Shown: positions 9,092 to 18,361, counted from the stretch's first letter. The stretch: DNA of 64,000 nt from Austwickia sp. TVS 96-490-7B (GCF_019331795.1 NZ_JAHPZL010000003.1:491877-555876), one strand, 5' to 3'. Notes: a model not told the origin generated them from the sequence alone. Numbers and translations: made by a program.

Positions 9092-9687
9092 CGTCTTTCT
9101 CCTTCACAACGTTGCCATGGGACATCAGCAAGGGTTTCCCTCGGAGTGAGCTTAAATCAAGATGAGTCAAATTGGAAATAGGACTCTGTGTCATCAAGTG
9201 ACGTTGGAGATTTTTGCTCGATCATCCGAAGCGGATGAGACGTTAACACACCTGGTGGGCAACAAGCTGCCAGCACGAAGTGATGACAGGCAACATCCAA
9301 GCAAGCGCAGGCATCATTGGATCAGCCTTCGACAAGACAAGCACCCAGCACTCGACATGAGTGATGAACCTGATTCTTGAACCACTCAGCAAGGGAGAGT
9401 TAAGGATCAATCACAGAAGACCCATGGAAGACATAGATCACGCCCCTCAGACCGGACGTGAACCACATCCGGCGAGATCACCCCTCACTGCGCAAAGTGC
9501 TCAACTAAAATGCTGTTTATGCAGCACCATGGATCATTATGCACACCGTGACCGGGGAGAAGTGGCACTGTGAGTCACTGAGGCCGAGTCATCGTAAATC
9601 CGAAGGAACCGCTTCGACTCACAACGTGAAGCGCTCGATCAGTGTTCCCATGAACATCCCGAAGGGGAGAGAGTGACCTACGCCAGG
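9092..9687. other. Gene-free, relatively AT-richer gap upstream of lsr2
   Basis: This stretch of about 600 bases contains only short frames with no ribosome binding site and no protein-like composition. It is visibly less GC-rich than its neighbours. The part next to 9091 must hold the lsr2 promoter. No RNA gene could be recognised. Confidence 0.45.
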
Positions 9688-9864
9688 TCAGTCACCTATT
9701 GGTGGTGGAGACGGATTACCGCCTGAATGAGCCGCCTCCCAGCGCGCTTGAGCCAGTCGCTCATTTCGGTCACCCTCAAGCACTGCCTTCATGACCTTGT
9801 AGAAGAGGAAGCCAATGCCTACCGACGGAGCCAGAGCCAACAGCATGGGAGTGATCGTTCCCAT
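9688..9864 (-). CDS. Small single-pass membrane protein, unknown function
   Basis: Starting from the ATG at 9864 gives 58 residues, preceded by a strong GAGGAGGAAAG ribosome binding site. Longer upstream extensions lack this support. The protein reads MGTITPMLLALAPSVGIGFLF and continues into a charged helix (KAVLEGDRNERLAQARWEAA). It therefore has one membrane helix at about residues 7-26 and a cytosolic amphipathic tail. Small proteins of this shape are common and conserved in actinobacteria. No function is known to me. The gene is divergent from the MidA-like methyltransferase. Confidence 0.65.
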   Translation of the reverse strand: MGTITPMLLALAPSVGIGFLFYKVMKAVLEGDRNERLAQARWEAAHSGGNPSPPPIGD

Positions 9865-9969
9865 CTTTCCTCCTCCTCGCACGCAGGAACGAGCTCCTCC
9901 CGTAACCCGCGAACCCGATGGGCGAACATGAACCACAGACATCTTCGCCCGAGGATCTGAGCCTACCCT

Positions 9970-10965
9970 GTGTCCGTGGCTCTGATCCCATGGCAACCAG
10001 CATGGTCCGAAGCGCTCTACGGAAGCGCAGGTTTATGGCGCAGAGAAGAACCTTGCGAACACTTCGCCACATCTGTACAGGGCATCCCGGGAACAACGAC
10101 AATCCTCGCCGACGCGCTTGCGAGATTGGCTCAAGATCACCATCTGAAGCGCATCGTTGACATGGCTGCGGGCAGCGGTGAGCTAGCCGCTTGCTTAGCT
10201 CGTCGACATCCCGACATCGATGTCCTGGCGATCGACATCCGGAAACGGCCCTCGGATCTTCCCGAGACGGTCCGATGGCATCGCACTCCGGGTGGATCTC
10301 AGCTGGGAACGGGATGGCCCCATCTCACCCAAACTCTGGTGATCGCCCACGAATGGCTGGACGCCATCCCCTGCCCGATCCTAGAAAGAGGAAGCGACGG
10401 CGAATTGCGCACTGTTTTCGTCGACCACCTCACTGGCACAGAGGAATTGGGCAAACCAGCTGACCGCGAACAGATCGACTGGTGCCGCCAATGGTGGCCA
10501 TGGGATGACCTGCCACCGGGGGCGCGCATCGAAGTGGGGCTCCCCCGGGATCGCGCCTGGGACGACCTGCTGTCCCGGGCTGAAGATGCTCTAGTCGTCG
10601 CTATCGACTACGGGCATCTGCGCACCGCGCGACCGACGTACGGCACGCTCACCGGATACCGGCACGGACGCGCCACCGCCCCGATCCCGGACGGACGGCA
10701 CGATCTGACCGCGCATGTGGCTGTCGACTCGCTACGCCACGACCGCATCCTCACTCAGCGCCAGGCACTACTCGACCTGGGGGTGAACCCCGGGCAACCC
10801 GACCCCAGCCGAGCCGTCACCGACCCAGCGAGGTACCTAGCGGAATTGGCACAATGCTCTGCGGCTGCCCGGATGATGGCGCCGCAGGGATTAGGCGGAT
10901 TCTTCTGGGTGCTGGCCCGCACCGGTAGATCCGTCGCCGGTGACAGTGAGAACTCTCCTCAATAA
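9970..10965 (+). CDS. MidA/NDUFAF7-like SAM-dependent methyltransferase
   Basis: The 331-residue protein contains the SAM-binding motif DMAAGSGELAA (about residues 64-74) and the hallmark segment IDYGHL...RPTYGTLTGYRHGR...IPDGRHDLTAHVAVDSL. That segment marks the DUF185/MidA family. The mitochondrial relative NDUFAF7 methylates an arginine of the complex I 49-kDa subunit (NuoD homologue). In actinobacteria this gene usually lies beside a nuoD-like gene. Here a nuoD-like gene follows only about 10 kb downstream, after the nitrite reductase island. The start at 9970 is the first in frame; no clear ribosome binding site was identified. Its substrate in this organism is inferred. Confidence 0.8.
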   Translation: MSVALIPWQPAWSEALYGSAGLWRREEPCEHFATSVQGIPGTTTILADALARLAQDHHLKRIVDMAAGSGELAACLARRHPDIDVLAIDIRKRPSDLPETVRWHRTPGGSQLGTGWPHLTQTLVIAHEWLDAIPCPILERGSDGELRTVFVDHLTGTEELGKPADREQIDWCRQWWPWDDLPPGARIEVGLPRDRAWDDLLSRAEDALVVAIDYGHLRTARPTYGTLTGYRHGRATAPIPDGRHDLTAHVAVDSLRHDRILTQRQALLDLGVNPGQPDPSRAVTDPARYLAELAQCSAAARMMAPQGLGGFFWVLARTGRSVAGDSENSPQ

Positions 10966-11061
10966 TCTCGCCTTGTGAGACATCGAGCGTCCACGCAGCT
11001 GCCGGACGGGGTCCTCCCCCGCCGCTGAAGGAACCCGCCATGACCAGATGTCACCCCCAGG

Positions 11062-11733
11062 TCATCCACCAATCCGCGCCAGACGTTCCCGGACCTGATC
11101 CCGACTCACGATGCCCGTGTCGATGGCCTGCACGACACCCTTTTTATCGATGAAGACATGCGCTGGCACTCCCATCACCCGGTACGCCGAAGCGATCCTT
11201 GTTTGCGGATCTGGAATATGGGTGTACGTCAGGCCTAAGCGCTTCACGTATTCCTGCACCGCTGGCGCACCCTCGGAGAGGTACACCCCGACCACCGCGA
11301 CCCCATCCTCCCCGGCGGCCTCGTGGACCGCCTGGATGTCGGGGAACTCTGCCCGACAGGACGCGCACCAGGACGCACCGAAGGTCAACCACACCGGCCG
11401 ACCCGCGAACTGCGCCAAAGTCACTTCTGCCCCATCCACGCCTTTGGCGGTGAACCCTGGCGCTGCCGACCCCACCGCCGGAGCTGGCCCTGTCGCTCCA
11501 CCTTTGAGATCCACTGCGGACACCTTGCCCATCCCCGCGGCCTCGTGGGGCGCCGCTGCATCGCCCTCAGCTCCCCGCACCAGATGGACTCCACCCAGCA
11601 CCAACACCAGGGTCACCACCAACACCAGTGGCGTACCCCATCGGTTGGCCCGCAACCGGGAGCGCCAGTCATGAGCCAGAGGAGTCGGATCGACGTCGTT
11701 GTCGATGGTGTCACTCGACGATGCGGTAGACAT
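11062..11733 (-). CDS. Membrane-anchored TlpA/ResA-type thioredoxin-like protein
   Basis: Starting from the ATG at 11733 gives 224 residues; this start has a GAGAGG site and avoids overlap with ccsB. One N-terminal membrane helix (about residues 34-52) is followed by an extracytoplasmic thioredoxin fold. The redox motif WCASC has Cys123 and Cys126. A later conserved GVPAHVFID segment carries the cis-proline loop. Proteins of this family reduce the heme-binding cysteines of apocytochrome c so that heme can be attached. It is the last gene of the TPR-ccdA-resB-ccsB operon. Its electrons probably come from CcdA. Confidence 0.88.
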   Translation of the reverse strand: MSTASSSDTIDNDVDPTPLAHDWRSRLRANRWGTPLVLVVTLVLVLGGVHLVRGAEGDAAAPHEAAGMGKVSAVDLKGGATGPAPAVGSAAPGFTAKGVDGAEVTLAQFAGRPVWLTFGASWCASCRAEFPDIQAVHEAAGEDGVAVVGVYLSEGAPAVQEYVKRLGLTYTHIPDPQTRIASAYRVMGVPAHVFIDKKGVVQAIDTGIVSRDQVRERLARIGG

Positions 11734-11744
11734 AGCAAAACCTC

Positions 11745-12632
11745 TCAGGCGTAGGAGTGCAGGCCACCGAAGAACAGGTTGCCGAAGTAGGTAAACAGGA
11801 CAGCGGCAAAACCCAGGATGAGCAGCCATGCTGCCCGCCGACCTCGCCAGTCACGCACCACCCGGGCATGGAGGTATGCCCCGTAGATCAGCCAGGTCAC
11901 CAGGGCTGCCGTCTCCTTGGGATCCCACGACCAGTACGTCCCCCAGGCGATTTCGGCCCACACCGCCCCCAGGATGATCATCACCGTCATCAGCGGATAA
12001 GACACCACTGCCGCGCGGTATCCCAACTCGTCCAGGACCGCAGCGGCCGGCACCGCTTTCCACGACACATAGGGCTTGAGCAGATACAACGCGGCAGCAC
12101 CAAAAGCTACTCCGGCTGCTCCGTAAGACAACACCGCCGTCGCCACGTGCACGGTGAGCAAGAAATTGTTTTGCAGTGCCGGGACCAACGGCTGAGCATC
12201 CGAATCGATGGCCTGGGCATACATCAGCATGGCGATGGTGACCGGCAACACCAGCAGAGCCAACGCCCGGATCCGATAACGCCACTCGAAATACACGTAC
12301 ACCGCCAGGATCCCCCACGCGAAAGACACCGCAAACTCATGCTGATTCGCAAACGGACCATGACCAGTCGCTGCCGCCCGAGTCCACAACGACGCCGTCA
12401 AACAGATCAATGACACCTGACCCAGCGCGCTCCCCAACCACGCTGCGCCATCCCCAGACGACGAGGCGCCCGCTGCCGCATCACCACCTGCACTATCCGG
12501 TCCAGCGGCACCGACCGGCACCAAGGCCGGCGATGTCGCCCGACGCAGGGCGACCGCGGCGACATCGGCGGCCAGAGCCAAGGCGACCAGCACGGTCGCC
12601 GCAACCAGGAAATACTGAGATATGTCGAGCAT
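11745..12632 (-). CDS. ccsB: CcsB/CcsA/ResC-type heme handling protein of cytochrome c maturation System II
   Basis: The ATG at 12632 gives 295 residues; the longer frame starts with a TTG lacking support. About eight membrane helices are visible. The WWD heme-handling motif WGTYWSWDPKE lies near residue 220, and histidines flank it. The protein moves heme across the membrane and, with ResB, ligates it to CXXCH motifs. The gene lies between resB and the TlpA-like gene in the same direction with short gaps. It is also called ccsA or resC in other nomenclatures. Nearby nrfHA encode nine-heme clients for this machinery. Confidence 0.92.
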   Translation of the reverse strand: MLDISQYFLVAATVLVALALAADVAAVALRRATSPALVPVGAAGPDSAGGDAAAGASSSGDGAAWLGSALGQVSLICLTASLWTRAAATGHGPFANQHEFAVSFAWGILAVYVYFEWRYRIRALALLVLPVTIAMLMYAQAIDSDAQPLVPALQNNFLLTVHVATAVLSYGAAGVAFGAAALYLLKPYVSWKAVPAAAVLDELGYRAAVVSYPLMTVMIILGAVWAEIAWGTYWSWDPKETAALVTWLIYGAYLHARVVRDWRGRRAAWLLILGFAAVLFTYFGNLFFGGLHSYA

Positions 12633-12680
12633 CGTCACTACCTCGTCGATTCGGGCGGGTATCGGTCCGGACAAAAAAAC

Positions 12681-14183
12681 TCAGCGGCGAAGGCGGTCAT
12701 GGTCGGCCAAGGTCTCCTCGCGCGGGCGTGGATCATCCGATAGCGCAGCGGTGAACCGCCGGAACCATCGTTCGTACGTCGTGACCTGTCGTTCCGGGGC
12801 TGCGATCCGCACGACACTGCCGGACCCGTCCTCAGCAGCCGTCACCCGCACCCACATCCGACGATGGTGCACACACATCGTCATGACGAGGCCAATGACC
12901 ATGCAGACCGAACCGGCCCACACCCACCATGCCCCCGGATCCTTGACGATCATGAGACCGGTGTACTGCCGCTCCCGTTCGAAGGTGACGCTCAGCTCAT
13001 CGATCTTCTCGGACTTACCTTGAGAGACGATCTGGGAAGCTGACGGCTCTTGCGACCCCGAGCGGTACAACTCCAGCAATACCTGACCGGCCCCAATCTC
13101 CCGATCCACCGCTCCTGACGCAGCGCTGACGACATACAAGGTCATGTCCTTGCCAGGCAGCTTGACCTTGCCGATAGAGCGCCGCTTGTCCTCGCTCTGC
13201 CACGCCAAGGGCACTGCCCCTGAAAAGACCGTCGCGCCCGCCTGGTCCTTTGCCGTCACCGCAGCAGCAATCCCGTACGACGCCTGATGCACCGCCACTC
13301 CGTCATACCGCAGCGGCGAGTTCACTCGCACTGTCTGCGCGCCAACCTGAGCACCGTCTTTGAAGAGCACCACATCGGAGAAGTAATCCAGCGGCCGACC
13401 TTGCTCGGTGTATTTATCGGTGAACGCCTCAGCACGCACTGACAATCCGGTGCCATGACCCACGTCAGCAGTCGTGCCGACCGCCACCGGTAGCGCTGGC
13501 TCCTTGAAGCCATACAGATTGCTGATCAACACGCCGAGTAGCACGATCACAAAACCGGCATGCGCTAATGCCGTACCGAAAGGCGCCCACCGAAAGTGGT
13601 CGGCGTACAGGTTCAATCCGGGACCACGCGGATCTTCCAGGACCCGGTATCGGCGTGACCGGAACAGCGCCCGCACCCGATCCAGTGCGTCCTGCGGAGG
13701 CAGCGACATCACCACCTGGTCCCGCAACCCAGCATGTTCGAAGAAACCATCGGTGACATGCACGTGCGGATGCACCGCCCGGCGCCACAACTGCGGCACC
13801 CGATGACAGGTGCAGGCAATAATGCTGATCGCCAGCAAAAGCGTCACCGCGATCAACCAGATGGATCCAAAGATGTCCAACATCCCAGTGATCGCCAAGA
13901 AACCGGTCCAACCGCCATACCTCGGTCGCAGTGAGGACACCCACGACGCCCAGGCCTGCGGGTCGTCCTTGACCCCGTCCGGTGCCTGCTCCACAACGGT
14001 CCCGATCAGGGTCAGCACCGCCATCGCGAGGATCAGACCCAAACCGGTCTTCTTGTGGTAGAAAAACGCATTGACCCGGTGCAGAGCTTCCCGGACAGGC
14101 CCCCGATCTCGGGTTTTCCTGGACACCGGAGGCTCAGCAGTGCTCGGCAGCGACGTCTCCGGTCGGGAGCAGACATCAGTCAT
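12681..14183 (-). CDS. resB: ResB/Ccs1 cytochrome c synthase subunit
   Basis: This is a 500-residue ResB family protein. It has three membrane helices in the first half (near residues 45-65, 95-120 and 190-210), a large extracytoplasmic domain and a last helix near residue 420. ResB binds CcsB and apocytochrome c in System II maturation. Two starts are possible: a GTG at 14198 that overlaps the ccdA stop as GTGA, and the ATG at 14183. The ATG is preferred because GCGAGG sits five bases upstream of it. The gene is in the operon order TPR-ccdA-resB-ccsB-tlpA. Confidence 0.92.
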   Translation of the reverse strand: MTDVCSRPETSLPSTAEPPVSRKTRDRGPVREALHRVNAFFYHKKTGLGLILAMAVLTLIGTVVEQAPDGVKDDPQAWASWVSSLRPRYGGWTGFLAITGMLDIFGSIWLIAVTLLLAISIIACTCHRVPQLWRRAVHPHVHVTDGFFEHAGLRDQVVMSLPPQDALDRVRALFRSRRYRVLEDPRGPGLNLYADHFRWAPFGTALAHAGFVIVLLGVLISNLYGFKEPALPVAVGTTADVGHGTGLSVRAEAFTDKYTEQGRPLDYFSDVVLFKDGAQVGAQTVRVNSPLRYDGVAVHQASYGIAAAVTAKDQAGATVFSGAVPLAWQSEDKRRSIGKVKLPGKDMTLYVVSAASGAVDREIGAGQVLLELYRSGSQEPSASQIVSQGKSEKIDELSVTFERERQYTGLMIVKDPGAWWVWAGSVCMVIGLVMTMCVHHRRMWVRVTAAEDGSGSVVRIAAPERQVTTYERWFRRFTAALSDDPRPREETLADHDRLRR

Positions 14184-14194
14184 GGTTTCCTCGC

Positions 14195-14899
14195 TCACAG
14201 GCCGATAGGGGGAAACAGGCCCGACACACGGGCAAAAAGGTCAGTGATCATCAAGAAACCACCGGCGATCAGCACGGCCCCCGAACCCAACGCCACCGCT
14301 GCCCCATGACGGCGCAGCACCCCCAGACGAGAACGCACCACATCTGCACCCACCGCGACCGCCACAAAGGGGACGCCCAAGCCAAGGCAATACGCCACCA
14401 GCAGCAACGCCCCCTCAGCCACCGTGTCTCGGGTCGACGCCAACCCGATCACCCCGCCCAGGATCGGGCCAATACACGGGGTCCACCCCGCCCCAAAGGC
14501 GACACCAAGTAACGCGCTACGACGCACCCCCACCGCCTGCCCCTGCCCACCCACCGTGGGACGAATCGTGCGCTGCAACAGCGGAATCTCAATCAACCCA
14601 GCCACATGCAGACCCAGCACGATCAGCACCGCGCCACCCAACATGCGCAATGTCGCCCGATGCTCCCCCACGGCGTCACCGATCACACCGATCGACGCCC
14701 ACAGCGTCACAAACACTACGGAAAAACCAGCCACAAACGCACAGGCCTGCCGCAACGCCGTACGACGGTCGTGGCGGGCACCCGCTGACGCGTCGCCGAG
14801 GAGATAGCCGATGTACACCGGCACGATCGGCAGGAAACACGGCGAAGCAAACGAGATGACCCCCGCCAGCAACGCTAAGGGCACCGTCACCCCTGTCAT
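14195..14899 (-). CDS. ccdA: CcdA-type thiol-disulfide electron carrier
   Basis: This 234-residue protein has six membrane helices and the two conserved cysteine-proline motifs of the CcdA/DsbD beta domain: SPCFLPIVPVY in helix 1 and GWTPCIGPI in helix 4. It carries electrons from cytosolic thioredoxin to extracytoplasmic thioredoxin-like proteins, here most likely the TlpA-like protein at the end of the same operon. The start lies 34 bases from the stop of the TPR gene, and the stop touches the resB start region. The length is normal for the family. Confidence 0.93.
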   Translation of the reverse strand: MTGVTVPLALLAGVISFASPCFLPIVPVYIGYLLGDASAGARHDRRTALRQACAFVAGFSVVFVTLWASIGVIGDAVGEHRATLRMLGGAVLIVLGLHVAGLIEIPLLQRTIRPTVGGQGQAVGVRRSALLGVAFGAGWTPCIGPILGGVIGLASTRDTVAEGALLLVAYCLGLGVPFVAVAVGADVVRSRLGVLRRHGAAVALGSGAVLIAGGFLMITDLFARVSGLFPPIGL

Positions 14900-14933
14900 C
14901 GTCGGCTCCGATCTGACTCAGATATCACCGTGG

Positions 14934-16064
14934 TCACCGGGACTCAGCGGTCCCCGCGGACGGGGTAGCGGCACTCGGAGCGGCCGACGCCGCCTTGGCA
15001 CCGGCACTGGCAGCTGGCCCCATCCGGTCCATATGACTGGACACATTTTTTGCCAGCTTGGAGTCCGGATCGATCTCGACAACCTTGCGCCATTCCGCTT
15101 TGGCTTTTTCCACATCAGGCGGGTTAGCGCTGAAGTGCAACACACCAAGGTTGTAATACGCCTCAGCGGACTTGGGGTCCATCTCAGTGACGGTCGTCCA
15201 TTCCTTTTCCGCGCGCGCTGCATCACCGGAGTTGGCCAAGGATGCCGCCAACACCAACCGGGAGCTGACGTCTTTCGGTTGCAGCTCCACTACCTTGTGC
15301 TGCCACTCAGCAGCTTTGGCGTACTCCCCCGCGCCGTAATACTGGTCGGTCAACGCTCGCAGCGAAGCAACATCTCGAGGATCGGCATTGACCTTGTCGG
15401 TGAGTTCTTTCACCTTGGCCTGATCGACCTGCACCGTGGCGGGAGCGCCTGGAGCCGCAGAGTGAGCAGGGGTGTCCGGGCGACCTGCCTGGTAGACGCC
15501 GTAGATGACTCCCACGGCAAGCAGCAGGGCGAGCGCCGGAGCGAGCAAACGGGACCGCGCTTTCCCAGCAGTAGCTGGTGTCGCCTCGCTCGCCCCCTGA
15601 TCTGGAGTGTGGGGACGATCGACGACCGGGATACGTCGCCCCACGGCAGCTTTCGGGCGAGGGCGGGCAGTTGGGGTGGTGGCGGGGGTGGGCGTGGTGG
15701 GCGGGTCAGCGCGAAACTCGTCCTCATCGAATTGGTCTGCCGGGAGGTCTTCGTCGAGGTTCAGCTGCGGCGAAGCCGCTGCGGTGCCGGTGGCATGTCT
15801 GGCTGGTGACCCGTCCGCAGATGTCGTCGCGATGTCGCTGAGGTGCTCGCGCCAGCGGTCATACCCGTCCCGCAGCTGGTCCAGGTGGTGGTGCGACCAG
15901 GGCTGCACTGCGGTGGGAGCGTTGCTGAGGTAGGTGCTCACATCGTCGTACCGGGCATGGACCGTGGCTGCGTCGGCGGTGGCGGGCAGACCGAGCAGAT
16001 CAAGGAATCGTTCCGGGGTGCACTCCTGGCCGGCCAGCTGCTCCGCGTGGCTACGCCCACTCAT
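14934..16064 (-). CDS. Single-pass membrane TPR protein, probable cytochrome c biogenesis accessory
   Basis: The 376-residue protein is the first gene of the cytochrome c maturation operon. The N-terminal 80 residues form a small folded cytosolic region and are followed by a Thr/Pro/Asp-rich linker. One membrane helix (about residues 172-191) precedes two to three tetratricopeptide repeats (about 225-345), for example in the AEWQHKVVELQPKDVSSRL and AYYNLGVLHF segments. The tail is Ala/Ser-rich. TPR proteins such as CcmI and NrfG present apocytochromes to the ligase, and a similar role is likely. The family match is general, so the assignment rests on operon position. Confidence 0.68.
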   Translation of the reverse strand: MSGRSHAEQLAGQECTPERFLDLLGLPATADAATVHARYDDVSTYLSNAPTAVQPWSHHHLDQLRDGYDRWREHLSDIATTSADGSPARHATGTAAASPQLNLDEDLPADQFDEDEFRADPPTTPTPATTPTARPRPKAAVGRRIPVVDRPHTPDQGASEATPATAGKARSRLLAPALALLLAVGVIYGVYQAGRPDTPAHSAAPGAPATVQVDQAKVKELTDKVNADPRDVASLRALTDQYYGAGEYAKAAEWQHKVVELQPKDVSSRLVLAASLANSGDAARAEKEWTTVTEMDPKSAEAYYNLGVLHFSANPPDVEKAKAEWRKVVEIDPDSKLAKNVSSHMDRMGPAASAGAKAASAAPSAATPSAGTAESR

Positions 16065-16328
16065 CGATACTCCTGTTGCTGCAGCGGTGACGCCGTCGCC
16101 GCCTCCTTTTTATTCCGTTCTCCACTGTCTCCTGGGCGGGACGGCCGAGGCCATCCTCCGCCCGGCATGTTTCCGGTAGAGATCTCCGGCAAGGGGCACA
16201 GCAGCATCGTCGATCGATACAGTCCCGCCTCTATCCGACGACCGAGGACCTTGTACCCGGGACCGCCACATCTGTATCTCCCGTATCAGGCGAGCTATAT
16301 ACGGGCAGAAGAGATCTCGTATAGAGAA
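16065..16328. other. Promoter region of the cytochrome c maturation operon
   Basis: No gene is seen. This gap precedes the leftward TPR-ccdA-resB-ccsB-tlpA operon. It contains repeated GTAT-type elements, including ctatatacggg at 16295-16305, which resembles an element upstream of nrfH. Confidence 0.5.
16295..16305. promoter_or_regulatory. TATATAC-SGG element upstream of the ccs operon
   Basis: ctatatacggg lies 231 bases upstream of the TPR gene start. It matches 9 of 11 positions of atatataccgg upstream of nrfH. It may be a shared binding site for a regulator of nitrite reduction, possibly the neighbouring NarL-type regulator. This is inference from two copies only. Confidence 0.35.
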
Positions 16329-16364
16329 GGGGCCTGAGATGCGCCTTAACGCACCTCAGGCCCC
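16329..16364 (-). terminator. Terminator hairpin after nrfA
   Basis: The stem ggggcctgag at 16329-16338 pairs with ctcaggcccc at 16355-16364, and the inner bases mostly pair as well. It lies about 25 bases past the nrfA stop. On the minus strand it is followed by TTCTCTAT, a modest T-rich tail. Confidence 0.8.
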
Positions 16365-16387
16365 ATCCGTCGACATCCGTGGTCAGA

Positions 16388-17860
16388 TCACCGACTCGAT
16401 GATGGCGATGCTGACGGCGAGGGGGACGACGCCGCTGACGGAGCTGGCTGCCCCTCCGTCGTCAATGGCTTGCCCGCCAAGGCCATCTCACCTTGTCGGA
16501 CATAATTCGCCGCCTGGTTCAGCAGGCTCATCTCGTAGTCCGGAGCGTGGAAGCCGTTGGAGTTCTCCGAGACCACCATGTCGATGAGATACGACGCCTT
16601 GCGGTGGAAACCCTGGGCTGTCTCGATCCGGTCCCCCGGCGTCCCGTTGTGCTGGGCGTCGGCGATGTCATTGACCAACTGAATCATCCCGTCGAAGGTC
16701 ATGTTCTTCGCATCAATGAATCGGCCCTGGATCGTCTCGACCCGTCCCTTGATCTCATCCTCGGAGGCCTTGTGACAGCTCTGACAGGCTTTGTTGACAT
16801 TCAACATCGGTGAGCGCACCTGGTGGTCACTGACCTTCGCTGAGCCCTGGCGGCTATACGGCATGTGGCAGTCCGCACAGGACACGCCAGCCTTGCTATG
16901 GATGCCATTGGCCCACATCTCAAACTCCGGGTGCTGAGCCTTGAGCATCTTCGTCCCGGTGACCTTGTGGGTCCAGTCGACGAATTTCTCGTCTTCCAAG
17001 TACTTCAGTTCATCCTCGACCTTCATTCCCGCTTTCCACGGGAAGGTCAGCGTCTTGCCCTCACCTTTGAAGTAATACTCGGTGTGGCACTGGCCGCACA
17101 CGAAGCTACGCATCTCCTGCGCCGTGGCCATCGTGTTGACGTCGTAATCCTTGACGCCTTGGCTGGCCTTGAGGTCCCGCATCGCGTTGATAAACGCCGG
17201 ACGGGTGATCCGCAGTTTCATCGTCTTCGGGTCGTGACAGTCGATGCAGCCCACCGGGTGTTGCACCTTCGCGGTCGCATCGGCGTACGTCATCTTGTTC
17301 ATCTTGTCGAAGCCAGCCTGCAGGTTTCCCTCACCCAACTGGTACTTCTGCAGCACGTACGTCGACGCGTGACAGTTCAGACAGGTCCCAGGTTGTTTGA
17401 CCTCGGTGACCCGCTTGGTGTCCCGCTGGTCTTCCAACATATAGGCGTGCCCGCGCTTTTCCCGGTAATCCTTGCTGAAGGCATATCCCGCCCACATCGT
17501 CACCAGGCGCGGATCAGACTCCAGTTTGCTGCGGGCCACCACACTGCGCGGGTCCGCATCAGAGGGGTTGCGCGGCATGGCCTCAGACCCGCCATACCGG
17601 GTCCGCTTCATGTCCACGGTTTTCTTATACATGTCGTAATGAATGGGGAAATTCTGTCCCCAGACCGCCGGATCGACGGTCTTGTCATCAAGCTCGACGA
17701 CCTTGGTGTAAGGCTCGCGGGCTTCTTCTTTACGTTCGAGGATGTTGACGAGCAACGCCGTCAATCCCATCGTGACGACCGCGACGACCGCGACCGCACC
17801 AACGATGAGCCACAAGAGCCTACGGCGCCGCGGCACTTCCTGAGTTGTTTCGGTTTCCAT
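16388..17860 (-). CDS. nrfA: Pentaheme ammonia-forming nitrite reductase catalytic subunit (cytochrome c552)
   Basis: The ATG at 17860 gives 490 residues; an in-frame GTG sits nine bases upstream, but AGGTGG fits the ATG better. The protein has five heme-attachment motifs, CLNCH, CIDCH, CGQCH, CADCH and CQSCH, at about residues 160, 205, 255, 328 and 359. It also has the CHTEYYF segment with the catalytic tyrosine and calcium-site residues, and QHPEFEMW with the active-site histidine. It reduces nitrite to ammonium with six electrons on the outer membrane face. The first, catalytic heme uses CXXCH rather than the CXXCK of E. coli NrfA. An uncleaved N-terminal helix (about 15-38) and a Ser/Pro/Ala tail suggest direct anchoring. 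Confidence 0.95.
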   Translation of the reverse strand: METETTQEVPRRRRLLWLIVGAVAVVAVVTMGLTALLVNILERKEEAREPYTKVVELDDKTVDPAVWGQNFPIHYDMYKKTVDMKRTRYGGSEAMPRNPSDADPRSVVARSKLESDPRLVTMWAGYAFSKDYREKRGHAYMLEDQRDTKRVTEVKQPGTCLNCHASTYVLQKYQLGEGNLQAGFDKMNKMTYADATAKVQHPVGCIDCHDPKTMKLRITRPAFINAMRDLKASQGVKDYDVNTMATAQEMRSFVCGQCHTEYYFKGEGKTLTFPWKAGMKVEDELKYLEDEKFVDWTHKVTGTKMLKAQHPEFEMWANGIHSKAGVSCADCHMPYSRQGSAKVSDHQVRSPMLNVNKACQSCHKASEDEIKGRVETIQGRFIDAKNMTFDGMIQLVNDIADAQHNGTPGDRIETAQGFHRKASYLIDMVVSENSNGFHAPDYEMSLLNQAANYVRQGEMALAGKPLTTEGQPAPSAASSPSPSASPSSSR

Positions 17861-17869
17861 GGTGTCCAC

Positions 17870-18361
17870 CTACATGTGCCCGACGTTGCGATGGCAGGAG
17901 ATGCACGAGATTTGTTGCCCGTGCTCGGAACGCACCGCCCTGATGTTTTCGGTGATCTGCTGGTGGCAGCTCAGACAGGCGTGCTCAGTGATCTGACGAT
18001 TGCGCTCGGTCATCTGGATGTTCTGCGGATACCGGCCGGTGGTGAAGGCAAAACCGTGGTTCCACCCGTTCAACGCCTTCGTGTAGTACTTGTCCACCAC
18101 ATTGTGCGGGGCGTGACAGTCATTGCACACCGCGACTTTGCCGTGACTGGACTTCATCCAACCGTCGTACTCGCTGCGCATCACATGGCAGTTGACACAG
18201 GCCTGCGGATCGTTACTCAGGTACGCAAAACCGTTGGCGTATCCGAAAGTGAAGAACCCCACCCCGATCAACGAGCCCACCACAAAGATCGCCGCGGCGT
18301 ACACCCAGCTCACACGCCTGGCGAAGATCCTCCGCACGGAGGCAGGCACCCGTGTGCGCAT
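17870..18361 (-). CDS. nrfH: Tetraheme quinol dehydrogenase NrfH
   Basis: This 163-residue NapC/NirT family protein has one N-terminal membrane helix (about residues 18-42) and four heme motifs: CVNCHVM at 55, CNDCH at 79, CLSCH at 129 and CISCH at 153. The methionine right after the first motif matches the unusual heme 1 ligand region of NrfH. It oxidises menaquinol and passes electrons to NrfA. It ends ten bases before the nrfA ATG, so the two form an operon. Its length is typical for NrfH. With nrfA it gives dissimilatory nitrite reduction to ammonium. Confidence 0.95.
   Translation of the reverse strand: MRTRVPASVRRIFARRVSWVYAAAIFVVGSLIGVGFFTFGYANGFAYLSNDPQACVNCHVMRSEYDGWMKSSHGKVAVCNDCHAPHNVVDKYYTKALNGWNHGFAFTTGRYPQNIQMTERNRQITEHACLSCHQQITENIRAVRSEHGQQISCISCHRNVGHM

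Noticed and set aside
9162-9573. Two overlapping short plus-strand frames in the lsr2 upstream gap
   Set aside because: No ribosome binding sites and no protein-like pattern; composition looks random.
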